Positions 16,957-24,199 of a stretch of DNA of 33,813 nt are shown piece after piece. The translations under genes and the position numbers were made by a program. The stretch is from CAZWDL01 sp964632995 (lineage in GTDB: Bacteria; Bacteroidota; Bacteroidia; Chitinophagales; Saprospiraceae), in NCBI GenBank assembly GCA_964632995.1, contig CAZWDL010000081.1, positions 1 to 33,813 of the forward strand, written 5' to 3'. How positions within the stretch are numbered: position 1 is the stretch's first letter; each line of letters starts with the position of its first letter. The notes under the pieces were generated by a model. It was not told where the DNA came from. It saw nothing but the letters and a program-made list of their open reading frames with translations, and did no database searches.

Positions 16957-17415
16957 TCACTCCAACATAATCATCTTTCTGGCAGCCTTGAACTTAGCCG
17001 TTTCCACCGTGTACCACAATACACCCTTGGCATCCAAGGCACTGCTGTTCAGCTCAATCTGGTTGTAGCCTTTAGCAAACTGCCCCTCGATGATCTTTAG
17101 CAGGCGCCCCGTCACGTCATTCACTTTAATAGTAGCCCCCGCGGCCTCCGGCAGGTGGAAACCGATAATCGTTTCACTACGGAAGGGGTTCGGCCGATTC
17201 TGGTACAGCTCGAAGCCGGCGCGGTCCACGGCGCCTGCGCCGAAGTTCAGGGTTACGTCCATCGTCTCGCCGGTTGTAGCATAGGCTTCAGCCTGTGTAA
17301 GGCGCGAGCTGATGCTCAAGGCATCACTGAGCTGGCCGTTGGCTCTACTCCGCAGAACCAGGCTAAACAGGGGCAAGTCGGAAGTCGGAAGTCGGAATTG
17401 CCGCCGGCGTTCCAT
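16957..17415 (-). CDS. Giant 2 fragment 5: T9SS C-terminal sorting domain
   Basis: 152 codons, meaningful from SDLPLFSLVLRSRANGQL onward. Holds the end of the cohesin-like domain (SISSRLTQAEAYATTGETMD) and a complete Por C-terminal domain (FELYQNRPNPFRSETIIGFH ... ATIKVNDVTGRLLK ... KMIMLE). Detached from any export signal, it should be non-functional unless the frame is restored upstream. Confidence 0.6.
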   Translation of the reverse strand: MERRRQFRLPTSDLPLFSLVLRSRANGQLSDALSISSRLTQAEAYATTGETMDVTLNFGAGAVDRAGFELYQNRPNPFRSETIIGFHLPEAAGATIKVNDVTGRLLKIIEGQFAKGYNQIELNSSALDAKGVLWYTVETAKFKAARKMIMLE

Positions 17416-20171
17416 GAGGTCGTGATCATACCTTCGGAGGCAAAGACGCCGAAGTTTTCCTTACGGACCTCGCCATAAAGGATGTCCACCAACTCCGCAG
17501 CGTCGCGGTCGAGGATCAGCGTAAACTGGTAACCTTCAATGCCCGCCAGGTCGGCAGCCGTGAAATCGATGGTGTACTCCTCCCCTGCTTCCAGGCTCAC
17601 ATCAGCCGTTTTCAATTCGAAGGCGCCGGCGTTACTGCGCTCATCGGCGCTCTGCAGGGCGTTGACGACCGCACTGCCGTTCACATCACCGATCTTGACA
17701 GCGACGAAGTCACCGGTTAAACCATCTTGCAGGTTGTTAATGTTTTTCACTTCGGGAAACTGCTCGGTCCATGGTTTAGCCGGGTCCGGGAAGTTGTATC
17801 CTGCATCGACGAAACGCCAGCTCGTGTTGTTGCCAAACTCCGTGTCGATGCTCAGGATCAGCTTACGCAGCTGGATCAGGTCGAGCGTGGTGATCGAAGT
17901 GGAGTTGTTCACATCGGCGGCGATCATCTTGTAAGGGCTATCCAACGGCTTAATGCCCAGGATATGCTTGGAGATCAGCACCAGGTCGAAAGTCGATACC
18001 CCGTTGAGGTGACCGTCGCCATCCGCATCTACCGGCATCAGGTCAACGCTCAGCGTCTGTATACATATCGGAGCCGGGCTCTTGCAATCTACTACCGATA
18101 ACGGAATGCGCGCTCTGTCCAGGTTGCCGCAGCCGTCAGCAGCGCTCACCATGAAGGCGTGGTCGCCTACCGGCAGCTTGCCGGTTATCTGGTACGTGTT
18201 ATCATCGATTTTAGTCAGTGTGTAGCCCAGTACATCGGCCAGATCCTGTGGATTGCCGCTGTTGAACGCATCCAGTTTCAGGCTGCGTACTTCGGTGTCG
18301 TTCGGCGTGCAGATATCGCTTACCGTGAAGACGATATTGACATTGCCGCCACAGTCGTCCGGAGGCGTACCGTAAGCACAGAACTCAAGCGATTCGTTCT
18401 CTACCTCTACTTCAGGTGCTACGTCGTCGTAGATCTTCAGCAGCTGGCTGTACTCCCAGAAACCGGGCGTAAGGTCAGCATATTCAGCAGCCGTCAGCGA
18501 AGTCTGATCACCGTCAGCCTGCGTCCAGGTAACTACTTGCCGGCCGGGAACATTGGGCAGCAGGTCACCGGCGGGCTGTACGCGAATCACGTGATCTTCT
18601 TCCAGATCATTGTCGCCGTCCCAGTCGCGCGGTACTTCGATCGGAGTGGTGCTCACGCCGTCGTACTCGCACCAGTTGATGACGCGGTAGGTGATCAGCA
18701 GCTTGAAGCACTCGTCGCCCGAAGCTTCGAAGCGCGTGGTGTCCTTATTAACAGCCAGGATATCGCAAGCGAAGCTCTGCGTGGAGATGTCGCGCTCGGG
18801 CTCAACACCGCACTCGGCGCTGCCGTCATCACCCGGGAAGACGATCTCGTAATCATTTACTTCCAGTACCTCGATCTCTTGCGTACATACGGTAGAGCGA
18901 CCCGAAGCGTCGGTAATCGTGAAGACGCGCTCGATCAGGCCAGTACCGCAGTTGTCAGGCGTCCAGATCACTTCTTCAGTGATCGTAGCGCCGCAGTTGT
19001 CGCGAATTTCAATCACATCTTCCGGGGCGCCGAAGCGGCCGGCAACCTGAGCAGAGTCAGCAGGATCAAAATCCAGCTCGGTGCACAGGATGGTCTTGTC
19101 GTGTACATCACAGCTCGGAGGAAGCTTGTCCTCGATCAGCGTGTTCAGCCAGCAGATGTTGCTGTTGCCTTCGGCATCTGTAGCGCGCAGCTCCAGCGTC
19201 ACCTTATCGGTTTGGTCAATGGAAATGTCGCAGCAGGTGAAGAAAACGGCATCGCGCCAAATACTGTAGAAGAAGGCGTCCTCTTCCAGCAGCAGAACGA
19301 GCTCTCCGCCCACACTGGGCGCCGCACTGAAGTAAAAGATCATTGCATTCGGGTATTCATCCAGCAGCGCCTGGTTGCCCATACCGGCGCGGCCTACCGG
19401 TGTCAGCTCCGCCAGCGAGGCAAAGCCCTCTACCTGATCCAGGTAGATATCTACGCACTCGTCTTCGATGTTGCGGCGCACGTGCAGCTCCACGTCGCTA
19501 CAGTTATCCCAGCTGCCTTCGTCGACATCGATCGCCCTTACGCGGGCCAGGCCGTCGGCAGTCGTTCCGGGGCCGCCGATAGAAACATTCAGCTCGTCGT
19601 CACAGACTGCAACCGGCTCTGCCCGATCTTCTACGATCAGCGTACAAAGCGCATCATCTACATTGCCACAGTCGTCTTCTGCTTCTACAATCAGATCGTA
19701 TCTCCCAACCGGAATACCGGCCAGCGTGTAGCTTGTCCAGTCCGTCCAGCCATATTCAACCGGCACGTCAGCACCTGTCTTCGGGTCCTTCTGGAAGCCT
19801 TCCAGGCGGAAGCGCCAGCGCTTCACCGAGCAGTTGTCCGTCACGTCGATGCGGTTTTCCAGATCAACAACGGCGGTGCAGCTGAAGGGGCCGGTGGAGA
19901 TGCGGATAGTATGGTCCTCATCAGCCTTCCCGTCCCAATCCAGGTCATCGGCCATGCAGTTTACCACGGGAGCCTCTTCGTCAGCATAGATGATGAACTG
20001 CTCCCAGGAGTATTTCTTGTCGGTCCAGTCGTTCCTGCTGATACTGCGACGCAGAATCTCAATATCATCGTCCCAGTCATCGTATAAGTCGTAGCAAGCG
20101 TACAGCTCATCGCGATCATTGTCCCACACTCCGTCGCACCACTGTATACAATGGTGATTATTCCTCCGCAT
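17316..20171 (-). CDS. Giant 2 fragment 4: HYR-like stalk and dockerin-like modules
   Basis: The largest piece, 951 codons. It begins in the Cys-rich stalk (ELYACYDLYDDWDDDIEILR), continues through HYR-like modules closely matching giant 1 (YDLIVEAEDDCGNVDD, CDDELNVSIGGPG, EVNDYEIVFPGDD, VINWCEYDG) and reaches the dockerin-like pair (GVSTFDLVLISKHILG, SITTLDLIQLRKLIL) and the cohesin-like domain. It leaves frame at the heptamer tract 17375-17397, after WNAGGNSDF. Near 18010, VDADGDG joins HLNGVSTFDL directly, whereas giant 1 has ~115 residues between the corresponding points. Confidence 0.6.
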   Translation of the reverse strand: MRRNNHHCIQWCDGVWDNDRDELYACYDLYDDWDDDIEILRRSISRNDWTDKKYSWEQFIIYADEEAPVVNCMADDLDWDGKADEDHTIRISTGPFSCTAVVDLENRIDVTDNCSVKRWRFRLEGFQKDPKTGADVPVEYGWTDWTSYTLAGIPVGRYDLIVEAEDDCGNVDDALCTLIVEDRAEPVAVCDDELNVSIGGPGTTADGLARVRAIDVDEGSWDNCSDVELHVRRNIEDECVDIYLDQVEGFASLAELTPVGRAGMGNQALLDEYPNAMIFYFSAAPSVGGELVLLLEEDAFFYSIWRDAVFFTCCDISIDQTDKVTLELRATDAEGNSNICWLNTLIEDKLPPSCDVHDKTILCTELDFDPADSAQVAGRFGAPEDVIEIRDNCGATITEEVIWTPDNCGTGLIERVFTITDASGRSTVCTQEIEVLEVNDYEIVFPGDDGSAECGVEPERDISTQSFACDILAVNKDTTRFEASGDECFKLLITYRVINWCEYDGVSTTPIEVPRDWDGDNDLEEDHVIRVQPAGDLLPNVPGRQVVTWTQADGDQTSLTAAEYADLTPGFWEYSQLLKIYDDVAPEVEVENESLEFCAYGTPPDDCGGNVNIVFTVSDICTPNDTEVRSLKLDAFNSGNPQDLADVLGYTLTKIDDNTYQITGKLPVGDHAFMVSAADGCGNLDRARIPLSVVDCKSPAPICIQTLSVDLMPVDADGDGHLNGVSTFDLVLISKHILGIKPLDSPYKMIAADVNNSTSITTLDLIQLRKLILSIDTEFGNNTSWRFVDAGYNFPDPAKPWTEQFPEVKNINNLQDGLTGDFVAVKIGDVNGSAVVNALQSADERSNAGAFELKTADVSLEAGEEYTIDFTAADLAGIEGYQFTLILDRDAAELVDILYGEVRKENFGVFASEGMITTSWNAGGNSDFRLPTCPCLAWFCGVEPTASSVMP
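17375..17397 (+). repeat. Perfect (AAGTCGG)3 heptamer tract inside giant 2
   Basis: Three exact tandem copies of AAGTCGG (17375-17381, 17382-17388, 17389-17395) plus AA. Removing two copies (14 bp) joins frame 4 to frame 5 exactly, giving GGNSDLPLFSLVL, which aligns with the same place in giant 1 (VAEEPLFTLLL). The heptamer belongs to the same AARYCGG family as the tract at 25252-25286. Confidence 0.9.
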
Positions 20172-21388
20172 AGATCAAACTCTTTGTCGATGGCCGGTGT
20201 CAGAGAACCGCTAATTAAACAAGGTCCCGTTTCACCGTTGCTGTAGAGCACCAGTCCGGCGTCCGCTTCTGAGAAAGCAACAGCTTCGGCACAGCTCAGC
20301 GGTTCGGCCGGCAAGACCGGCTCACCAATGCTTACGCCCGGCGCGGGTAACACCGGAATTTGAACCTGAGGTATACCAAACGTTCTTCCACAGATATCTG
20401 TCTCAGTATAGTCGATGATGATGAAACCACCCGTGCATTTATCGAAATCGTTAGTTACCTCCGGCTGTATCTGCCCTGCAATTCCACACTCGCCCCCCTG
20501 GTTGTTGTCGTAGGGTACGGGAGGAGCCATATAAGCAATGGCTTCGGCACAGCTGAGCTGCTGCGGAAATTCAGGTGGGTCGGAAACCGGTAACTCCGGC
20601 GCTGCGATATTGAATACCTGGGTACATGCCTCAGAGGTATTGTCGCATTCATCCGTGATGAAGTAGGTACGCGTCAGGGTTCTTCCACCGCAAACCGTGC
20701 CGGTTAGCTCATCGGAATGGCTGATCGTCATATTCGCAGGATCCGAGCAGGCTTCCGTAACCGTCCCGCCCGCATTGATAAAAGCGGTTACGATGGTAAT
20801 CGGCGCCGGAACAGGATCGTCACAAGCCAAATCATCGCCGGCAGGACAGGTGATGACCGGAGCGGTCTTATCCTGAATCAGGAAGTTCTGTTCGCAGGTG
20901 ACGAACATCTCATCAACCTCCGGCATCATATTACCATTCAGGTCATCGATCAGGGTATATACCCGGTTAACCGAAATGCCGTCGGGACAAAGGGTTCCGC
21001 TCACATTATCCGCTGCCGTCATCACCAGTGTACCGCAGGGGTTATCGGTGACCATAGTAAATACATCCGCGATATTGGTCAGGAAGGGGTTTGCGGCCAG
21101 GAAGGCATCGTAGTCACAGTACTCCACCATTTGTATGGCGTCATTCAGATTGCAGGTGGCGAAGAATTCGCAGCACTTTTCCAGGTCCAGCATCAGGGTG
21201 GTCTCGTTCTCACAACCGTTTTCATCGACAAAAGAGAAAGTTACGGTAAAACCGCCTATATCGGTATCGGCCGGTGTAAAATCGGCCGTTCCATCTCCAT
21301 TATCATCAAAAGTACCATCCGGCGCAGGACTGATAGAAAAAGTTCCGCCGGTAGCGTCGGCGTCGTTAACCATTCCTGTAAAATACAA
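19961..21388 (-). CDS. Giant 2 fragment 3: HYR-like region
   Basis: Frame shifted relative to fragment 2. Opens with YFTGMVNDADATGGTFSISP, a second copy of the repeat in fragment 2, then FVDENGCENETT, Cys-rich HYR-like modules (ITCPAGDDLACDDP, YFITDECDNTSEACTQVF) and repeats beginning LPAPGVSIGEPVLPAEPLSC. Useful sequence ends near ITIVYSGATECG at ~20140; the last ~55 codons are out of frame. The start given is a non-ATG codon at the frame opening and is unlikely to be used alone. Confidence 0.55.
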   Translation of the reverse strand: MYFTGMVNDADATGGTFSISPAPDGTFDDNGDGTADFTPADTDIGGFTVTFSFVDENGCENETTLMLDLEKCCEFFATCNLNDAIQMVEYCDYDAFLAANPFLTNIADVFTMVTDNPCGTLVMTAADNVSGTLCPDGISVNRVYTLIDDLNGNMMPEVDEMFVTCEQNFLIQDKTAPVITCPAGDDLACDDPVPAPITIVTAFINAGGTVTEACSDPANMTISHSDELTGTVCGGRTLTRTYFITDECDNTSEACTQVFNIAAPELPVSDPPEFPQQLSCAEAIAYMAPPVPYDNNQGGECGIAGQIQPEVTNDFDKCTGGFIIIDYTETDICGRTFGIPQVQIPVLPAPGVSIGEPVLPAEPLSCAEAVAFSEADAGLVLYSNGETGPCLISGSLTPAIDKEFDLCGGIITIVYSGATECGTMIAMSCTLATTYTMTGTMILRFCVAVSAGTTGPTRNTPGSSSSSMLTKRLPW

Positions 21389-22113
21389 CCGTCCAGGTCA
21401 TAACTGAATTGTATCAGATAGTTCCCGGCGTCACCTTCCGCCGGTGTCAGGGTCGCGGTTCCGTTCACCTCGGAAATTACAAAGGTCCCGTTAGGCAGTG
21501 GAGGACTAATCGAAAAGATCCCGCCACCGGCCGGCATACCATCCAGTAAGCCCGTGAACATTACCGGATCATCGTTATCGCAGATGGTGGAAGGTCCTTG
21601 TATCCCCACATCCGGCAAGGGTTTGACGATAATGGTGATCTCATCTTCACCAGTGCAGCCGGTAGGTGTCGTATACTGGTAGACGATGATATATGCACCG
21701 GGGCCGGCGATTTGCGGATCGAAAGTAGCCGTTCCCGGACCGGTATCGGTCAGCGCGCCCGGCGCCGGATCGGAATCTTCCGCCAGCATGAAGCAGCCCA
21801 GGTCACCATCAGCTTCGGGTGTAGGTATGGGGGAACCGCTCAGCGTAATCAGGTCATCATCTTCACAGACTTCCTGTTCCGAGGCCGTTATGGTAACCGT
21901 TGGTTCGGGCTCCACCGTAATGGTTCTCATACAGACGGTTTCCACCAACTTGCCCATTCCTTGACAAGTCTCTCCCTCGGGACAATAGGAGATCGTGGCT
22001 ACCAGCTCGAATTCTCCGCCACTCACTGCGGTGACTTCAATGGTAAAAGGAAAAGTATTGTCCGTTGCATTATTATTGCCGGTGGAGGTAAAGTTGGCTA
22101 CATCACCCCCCAT
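21256..22113 (-). CDS. Giant 2 fragment 2: Ig-like repeats
   Basis: Continues the frame of fragment 1 after its stop. Contains Ig-like/AG-type repeats (TITASEQEVCEDDDLITLSG, ITIIVKPLPDVGIQGPSTIC, FTGLLDGMPAGGGIFSISP). Meaningful sequence ends at FSYDLDGC near 21390; the remaining ~45 codons to the stop are frameshifted and resemble nothing. ATG 22113 is only the first methionine after the nonsense codon, not a natural start. Confidence 0.55.
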   Translation of the reverse strand: MGGDVANFTSTGNNNATDNTFPFTIEVTAVSGGEFELVATISYCPEGETCQGMGKLVETVCMRTITVEPEPTVTITASEQEVCEDDDLITLSGSPIPTPEADGDLGCFMLAEDSDPAPGALTDTGPGTATFDPQIAGPGAYIIVYQYTTPTGCTGEDEITIIVKPLPDVGIQGPSTICDNDDPVMFTGLLDGMPAGGGIFSISPPLPNGTFVISEVNGTATLTPAEGDAGNYLIQFSYDLDGCILQEWLTTPTLPAELFLSVLRRMVLLMIMEMERPILHRPIPI

Positions 22114-22128
22114 TTCAATAATCTCCCA

Positions 22129-23169
22129 TTATACCTGTTGAATCGTTCCCACATCAGCTGCCAGACTGGCCGTATATTCCGTCGTAGTGTTGCCACATAC
22201 CGGGTTGGCGCCGAGGATGAAGCAATCGGCGGGAGCTACTACCGCGCTGGCTTGCAGCTGTACTTCTTTATTGCCGCAGCCGGATAACATGCCCGTAATG
22301 GCTGCGGGCTCATCGGTCTGGCATTCAGCTCCAATTCCATTATTGTACACCTCATCGTTACAAGCCGCAACAAACATGTGATAAGGGCTGCCCGTAATGG
22401 CCGTGGCGGAGGAACTCTTGCCCCAGACTTCGGAGGCAGCAATGTGACCACCCCAGGCCAGAACGACTGCATCAGCATCCGGGGTATCGTCTACCTGAAA
22501 GCAGACTTTTATTCCTGCAACGGCATTAACCTGCGTCAGGTCATCTTCCGAAGCAATGCAGGGAGTACCCACGAAAGTACCGTTCCAGATGGAGATCAGG
22601 TTCTCCGATTGAGAGGAAACCTCCTCAAAATAATGAACATTAGGATCTACATTAGTCACTATAGAACCGGCGCCCGGAAAATTGGGATCGGGTAAGGCGG
22701 TTCTTACTTCTGTTAATCCCATACCGGCCAATGTAGTATTGGCCAGTGGATCGATCAATTCCGGCGTTACACCGGGATCGTGCACGTGACCGAAAATTCC
22801 GGAATGCGCATCAACAATGTCGGATTCCCAGGATGTCAGAAAATCAATCGCATGTTTGTCATTACGCTTGGTGTCATAACCAAGCGTCACACAATAAGTA
22901 GTTCCCGGCTCCAGGTCTATTATTTCGAGGTGATAGGGAATACTCATGCATTCAGCATAATGCGCTTTCTGTTCGTTGACATTCCCGGTCACCCAGTCGA
23001 CCTCATTCAGAGGCGAGCCAGCTTTACCATTGGCTACCTGTTCGAGCTTGTCGATCTTTTGAGCGCCTAAAGGCTCAGCAGAAAAAATCAGAGGAAAAAT
23101 GAGTATCACAGCTAGTATGCGGCCTACATAACTGTGGCACCACTGAGGAATAAGGGTCATCTTTTTCAT
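22129..23169 (-). CDS. Giant 2 fragment 1: N-terminal domain
   Basis: 346 codons from ATG 23169 to TAA 22129. Signal peptide ~1-36 (RILAVILIFPLIFSAEPLGA), then the N-terminal domain shared with giant 1, ending ASLAADVGTIQQV. The same frame continues directly beyond the stop with WEIIEMGGDVANF, so the TAA looks like a nonsense change in a longer Ig-like domain. If expressed, the product would be exported to the periplasm but lack the T9SS signal. Confidence 0.7.
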   Translation of the reverse strand: MKKMTLIPQWCHSYVGRILAVILIFPLIFSAEPLGAQKIDKLEQVANGKAGSPLNEVDWVTGNVNEQKAHYAECMSIPYHLEIIDLEPGTTYCVTLGYDTKRNDKHAIDFLTSWESDIVDAHSGIFGHVHDPGVTPELIDPLANTTLAGMGLTEVRTALPDPNFPGAGSIVTNVDPNVHYFEEVSSQSENLISIWNGTFVGTPCIASEDDLTQVNAVAGIKVCFQVDDTPDADAVVLAWGGHIAASEVWGKSSSATAITGSPYHMFVAACNDEVYNNGIGAECQTDEPAAITGMLSGCGNKEVQLQASAVVAPADCFILGANPVCGNTTTEYTASLAADVGTIQQV

Positions 23170-23489
23170 GAGTGGTTTTTTGTTATATACTTAATTGATA
23201 TCACGGCATTCACCGGTACCTATTTATAAATATAGGCTACCGCTAATGCGTTTCTTTGTTATTGCATTAGGCAAAAGGAAATACCAATACCTTGGAAATC
23301 TGAAAAGCAGTACTGTTAAGGTGTTCCTGCCTTTTAAGAGATGTAATTAGGTAGTATGGGAAAACAGATCAAATTTCATGCCACTTGTCCCATTCTGGTC
23401 TTTTTTAACAAAAAAGAGGGGGGGGATTCACTCCGTAGCTGGCAGAATTTCTAAACAACCCATACAATCAGCCTAAGACCTACTATCTA
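23170..23489. other. Gene-free region upstream of giant 2
   Basis: 320 bp without a gene, upstream of giant 2 and downstream of the HdeD-like gene. It holds a 12-bp AT palindrome TATTTATAAATA (23221-23232), an inverted repeat CTTTTTT-AAC-AAAAAAG near 23400-23416, a run of eight G (23418-23425) and, at its right end, the start of a heptad tract. I find no convincing TAnnTTTG promoter for giant 2. Confidence 0.5.
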
Positions 23490-23507
23490 CTACTCACTGC
23501 TCACCGC
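23480..23507 (-). repeat. Heptad tract at the 3' end of the HdeD-like gene
   Basis: Four degenerate 7-bp units on the plus strand: CTACTAT, CTACTAC, TCACTGC, TCACCGC. On the coding (minus) strand they read GCGGTGA, GCAGTGA, GTAGTAG, ATAGTAG and encode the last residues (AVSSE) and the TAG stop of the HdeD-like protein. Confidence 0.75.
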
Positions 23508-24050
23508 ATCCTTGTCTCTTCCCATTCCTCTGATCTGCATGGAAAGGAGGATGGTGTAACCCCCGACGAAGACCATCTGCAGGGCGAGCAGCAGGCTGAT
23601 GGCGAAGCTGCTGCCGTCTTTAAACAGGCGGAAGATCAGAAAGGCAAACAGGAGAAGCAGGATGCCGCCGACCAGGCCGGACCACCAGCGGGACATATCC
23701 TCCCGGCGATACTCGAAGGCCGATCCCAACTGAATAGCGCCGGCCGACAGCGCCCAGAAGGCGAGTAACAAAGGGAAGAAATTGGGTGTAAGCACCGGAT
23801 TGCGAAGAATGATGAGGCCGAAGAGCAGATCCAGGATGCCATTGGACAACCACCACCAGCGGCTGGACATGCGGTAACCCGCCAGGGCGGCTATCATCTG
23901 CAGGGCGCCGGAGAGCAGGAAGGCCATGCTGATGTAAATTTCTTGCGCCAGCAGCGCGTTGGCCGGCACCCGGAAAATAATGTATCCGAGTAGAAAGAAG
24001 AGCGCGCCCCGAAGGGTCAGCATCCACCAGATTCTCACAGGTTTTTGCAT
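23490..24050 (-). CDS. HdeD/DUF308 family membrane protein
   Basis: A 186-aa integral membrane protein with about six helices in three pairs (ALFFLLGYIIFRVP, IYISMAFLLSGALQMIAALA, GILDLLFGLIILRNP, LLLAFWALSAGAIQLG, LVGGILLLLFAFLIF, LLLALQMVFVGGYTILLSM). The repeated GxxxLxxGxxxxxxP pattern and length fit the DUF308/HdeD family, linked to acid resistance in enterobacteria; its molecular role is unclear. ATG at 24050, 149 bp from the divergent PLP enzyme gene. The tail RDKDAVSSE is encoded by a heptad repeat tract, so these residues are probably not conserved. Confidence 0.8.
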   Translation of the reverse strand: MQKPVRIWWMLTLRGALFFLLGYIIFRVPANALLAQEIYISMAFLLSGALQMIAALAGYRMSSRWWWLSNGILDLLFGLIILRNPVLTPNFFPLLLAFWALSAGAIQLGSAFEYRREDMSRWWSGLVGGILLLLFAFLIFRLFKDGSSFAISLLLALQMVFVGGYTILLSMQIRGMGRDKDAVSSE

Positions 24051-24199
24051 GGAGAGAAAAGTTTGGTTAAAGGAGGTTGAAATTACAACGGTAAAATACT
24101 TTAATTTTTTTTACTCTCAAAAGGAGAGCGGCTGCTTCGGGTTCGCCTATTCTGTCGCCGGTAATTTTTCTATCTTGGCCGGCCATACGCCTAGCATAT

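Larger units (their letters stand above)
16957..23169 (-). pseudogene. Broken giant T9SS surface protein (giant 2), paralog of giant 1
   Basis: One ancestral gene of ~2070 codons, now split into five reading-frame pieces. Its N-terminus (signal peptide ending EPLGAQ, then SIPYHLEIIDLEPGTTYC, AIDFLTSW, VLAWGGHIAASEVWG) parallels giant 1, as do its HYR-like stalk (VINWCEYDG, ITDASGRSTVC), dockerin-like pair (SITTLDLIQLRKLIL), cohesin-like domain and T9SS C-terminus (LYQNRPNPFRSET ... KMIMLE). Lesions: in-frame TAA at 22131-22129; frame change near 21390-21400; frame change near 20150; frame change at 17375-17397, explained by a triplicated heptamer. The long PKD array of giant 1 is absent, and ~115 residues including the carboxypeptidase-regulatory domain are missing near 18010. 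Either a decaying paralog or an assembly damaged at repeats; the flanking genes are intact, which favours real decay. Confidence 0.75.

Noticed and set aside
22129..22131. TAA read as a sense codon (alternative code or recoding)
   Set aside because: Other genes in the window end normally in TAA, and giant 2 has additional frameshifts; decay or sequence error is simpler.
23221..23232. AT palindrome TATTTATAAATA as an operator of giant 2
   Set aside because: Palindromes of this size made only of A and T arise easily by chance in AT-rich spacers.
23418..23425. Run of eight G as a phase-variation tract for giant 2
   Set aside because: It is intergenic, ~250 bp from the start codon, with no promoter nearby; giant 2 is broken anyway.
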